Assembly: GCF_004340665.1 (NCBI RefSeq)
Contig: NZ_SLWO01000006.1
Span: forward strand, 296,204-360,203
Length of the DNA: 64,000 bases
Reading direction: 5' to 3'
DNA from: Pedobacter psychrotolerans
GTDB lineage: Bacteria; Bacteroidota; Bacteroidia; Sphingobacteriales; Sphingobacteriaceae
Positions within the stretch are counted from its first letter, which is position 1. Each line of letters starts with the position of its first letter. The position numbers and the translations under genes were made by a program. This document shows, piece by piece, positions 62,484-64,000 of this stretch. A model generated the notes under the pieces. That model did not search any database and was not told the origin of the DNA. It saw nothing but the letters and a program-made list of their open reading frames with translations.

Positions 62484-64000
62484 CTAGTGATGACACTTCA
62501 ATTGGCTAATTATTAGATTTGGATTATCTAAAAGCTGCATCAAAATGGAGAGATAGAAATCTTTTACTTCTTTTCTTTGTACAGCGTTAAAAAGCTGTTT
62601 GTTATATATAAACATGAGTTGAAAGCAATTTTTATATTCTGTCACATTCAACCCCATGTTACATATCATAGGAACTGTTTCAGTAATTACTCTTTTTCCT
62701 TTATCCCCAATATTATAGACCGAGTCTTTTAAATAGCTATAATTATGATAGTTATACATAACAATTGATTCTAAAAATTTAGATGACGGCAAGAATTGCG
62801 GGATTTCATTACAAAGCTTCATAAATGGATAGGCACTATAGTTTAAATCCTCAAAAAAACTTTTTTGAACACTTAATAGAGAATCCTTCAAGCTCATATC
62901 ATTATTGATAATATTTCTTACAAACAACAGGTTAACGAAAAAACCAATATTTCCAGTGATATCCATGTCATCGAAATAGCTTAAGTTTCTTCCTGATGAT
63001 GGTGCTGCAATAGTTATATCATTGGTTTTGCTGAGTTCCTTTAATAAAAGAATCAGTGCTCCCATAAGTACCGCTGACCTAGTCAACCCATTGTTTTCAG
63101 CAAAAGCATTCAATTTTAAAAACAGTCCTTTCGAAATATAAGCATCAGTTGTTACACTAAGCTCCTTTTGAACAAATTCCTCCTTGTTGTCTAAGGGTGT
63201 GAATTCCAGTTCCGGATTAAATCCTTCCAATTTTTTAATCCAATACTTTTTATGAATTGTTCCCTCTGAGGATCTCAAAAATTGCTCTTGCCAATTTATA
63301 AAATCATTATACTGGTAATTAAGTTTATCCAATATCATTGGTTTTCCTAAATTTATTTCATATAGCTTTTTTAACTCCTCCATCATTATTCCTACTGAAT
63401 AACCATCTGTTATAGCGTGATGTATAGTAATTAAAATATGATAGTTACCCTTTTCGATTTTATAAATCTGTATAAGAATCAATGGCTCGACAAACACATC
63501 GAACTTTCTGAAAAATTCCTTCCTTATTATTTCGTTAAGTTTTTCTTGAGAACCAATGATATATGGATCATCAATATTTAGGAAGAATTTATCATTTGGA
63601 ACATTTTTTTGCCTCCAGATTCCATCTTTAATATCAAATCTGGTCCTTAAAACTTCATGGCGTTGGATTAATTGATTAATTGCTTTTTTGAAAGCTTTTA
63701 TATTTAATTCTTCTACTGAGTAGGTTGATACAATAACGTCACAAACTAATTTCCACTTAGAAAGGTAAAAAAGTTGATTATAAGATGGATTTGTAAAATT
63801 TTCTTCCTTACCTGATTCGCGCTCATGAGGAGCATTTGATTGCGGATCAATTTTATTTTCCTCCTTTAATCCCTTAGCTTCCGGCAAATTTAAATTCTGT
63901 TTTTTTGTTGCTGATGACACCGTTAAGATCAGCTCCTCAAGGATAGACTGATAACAAGATAAAACAGATCCGATCGTCTCCTGCTCGTATTCTGAATCAC
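62484..64000 (-). CDS. NRPS protein, C-terminal end with condensation domain (5' end outside window)
   Basis: The frame is open to the right edge, so the start lies beyond base 64000. An apparent GTG at 63920 is not the real start. The first visible stretch (EYEQETIGSVLSCYQSILEEL) looks like the end of another domain. A hydrophilic linker of about 45 residues follows. The rest is one condensation domain with the HHAITDG active-site motif and FVNLLFVR. No adenylation or carrier domain follows, so this C domain should act with the A-PCP-E-R protein encoded at 51469-55734. How many modules lie upstream is unknown. Confidence 0.92.
   Translation of the reverse strand, partial: DSEYEQETIGSVLSCYQSILEELILTVSSATKKQNLNLPEAKGLKEENKIDPQSNAPHERESGKEENFTNPSYNQLFYLSKWKLVCDVIVSTYSVEELNIKAFKKAINQLIQRHEVLRTRFDIKDGIWRQKNVPNDKFFLNIDDPYIIGSQEKLNEIIRKEFFRKFDVFVEPLILIQIYKIEKGNYHILITIHHAITDGYSVGIMMEELKKLYEINLGKPMILDKLNYQYNDFINWQEQFLRSSEGTIHKKYWIKKLEGFNPELEFTPLDNKEEFVQKELSVTTDAYISKGLFLKLNAFAENNGLTRSAVLMGALILLLKELSKTNDITIAAPSSGRNLSYFDDMDITGNIGFFVNLLFVRNIINNDMSLKDSLLSVQKSFFEDLNYSAYPFMKLCNEIPQFLPSSKFLESIVMYNYHNYSYLKDSVYNIGDKGKRVITETVPMICNMGLNVTEYKNCFQLMFIYNKQLFNAVQRKEVKDFYLSILMQLLDNPNLIISQLKCHH

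Noticed and set aside
63841..63920. GTG at 63920 as the start of the condensation protein
   Set aside because: The frame continues open to the window edge with NRPS-like sequence upstream, so it is internal to a larger protein.

Overview
The window looks like a chromosomal segment of an AT-rich Bacteroidota bacterium, most likely Sphingobacteriaceae (Pedobacter-like). This is an inference from gene content: a type II-C CRISPR locus with long 46-bp repeats, a bacteriophytochrome with heme oxygenase, an Hc1-like histone, a GT4/GH130 pair, BfmA/BfmC-type mobilization genes, an UpxY-type antiterminator, and promoter-like sites of the TTTG / TAnnTTTG kind.

Layout. (1) 1-10421, defence: the 3' part of cas9, then a complete type III restriction-modification pair (mod, res) packed head-to-tail with cas1 and cas2, a terminator, and an array of 29 repeats and 28 spacers. 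Having mod-res between cas9 and cas1, one base from cas1, is the most unusual architecture in the window. (2) 10568-17295: a histone H1-like gene, the phytochrome signalling set (bphO, bphP, response regulator), a SpoIIAA-like protein, a lipoprotein esterase and Ku. (3) 17433-36033, mostly housekeeping: a glycosyltransferase facing a GH130 enzyme, a GAF histidine kinase, a metallophosphoesterase, a frameshifted hydrolase, a DUF763 protein, the gltB-gltD operon, a tandem-repeat region, fructose-6-phosphate aldolase, a GmhB-like phosphatase and a sugar transporter.

(4) 36450 to about 47500: an integrated mobilizable element next to tRNA-Lys. It carries a tyrosine recombinase, an AbiE-like toxin-antitoxin pair, a large nested hairpin structure (40682-40845), a HEPN-type gene, bfmA/bfmC and a multi-hairpin region that could be oriT. 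Many of its genes are broken: two by internal TAG codons, one by a 17-bp tandem duplication, and a truncated, frameshifted radC. A frameshifted secreted OB-fold gene lies just beyond it. The element therefore seems to be decaying, although the integrase and mobilization genes look intact.

(5) 48195-64000, minus strand: a nonribosomal peptide cluster running off the right edge. In transcription order it has an NRPS protein ending in a condensation domain, a PvdE-like ABC exporter, a type II thioesterase, a penicillin-acylase-type Ntn hydrolase, a small membrane protein, an SDR oxidoreductase, a terminal A-PCP-E-reductase NRPS, and SbnA/SbnB enzymes that make L-2,3-diaminopropionate. Together they suggest a diaminopropionate-containing peptide, possibly made as an N-acyl prodrug that is exported and deacylated, and released reductively as an aldehyde or alcohol. 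An UpxY/NusG-like antiterminator lies downstream.
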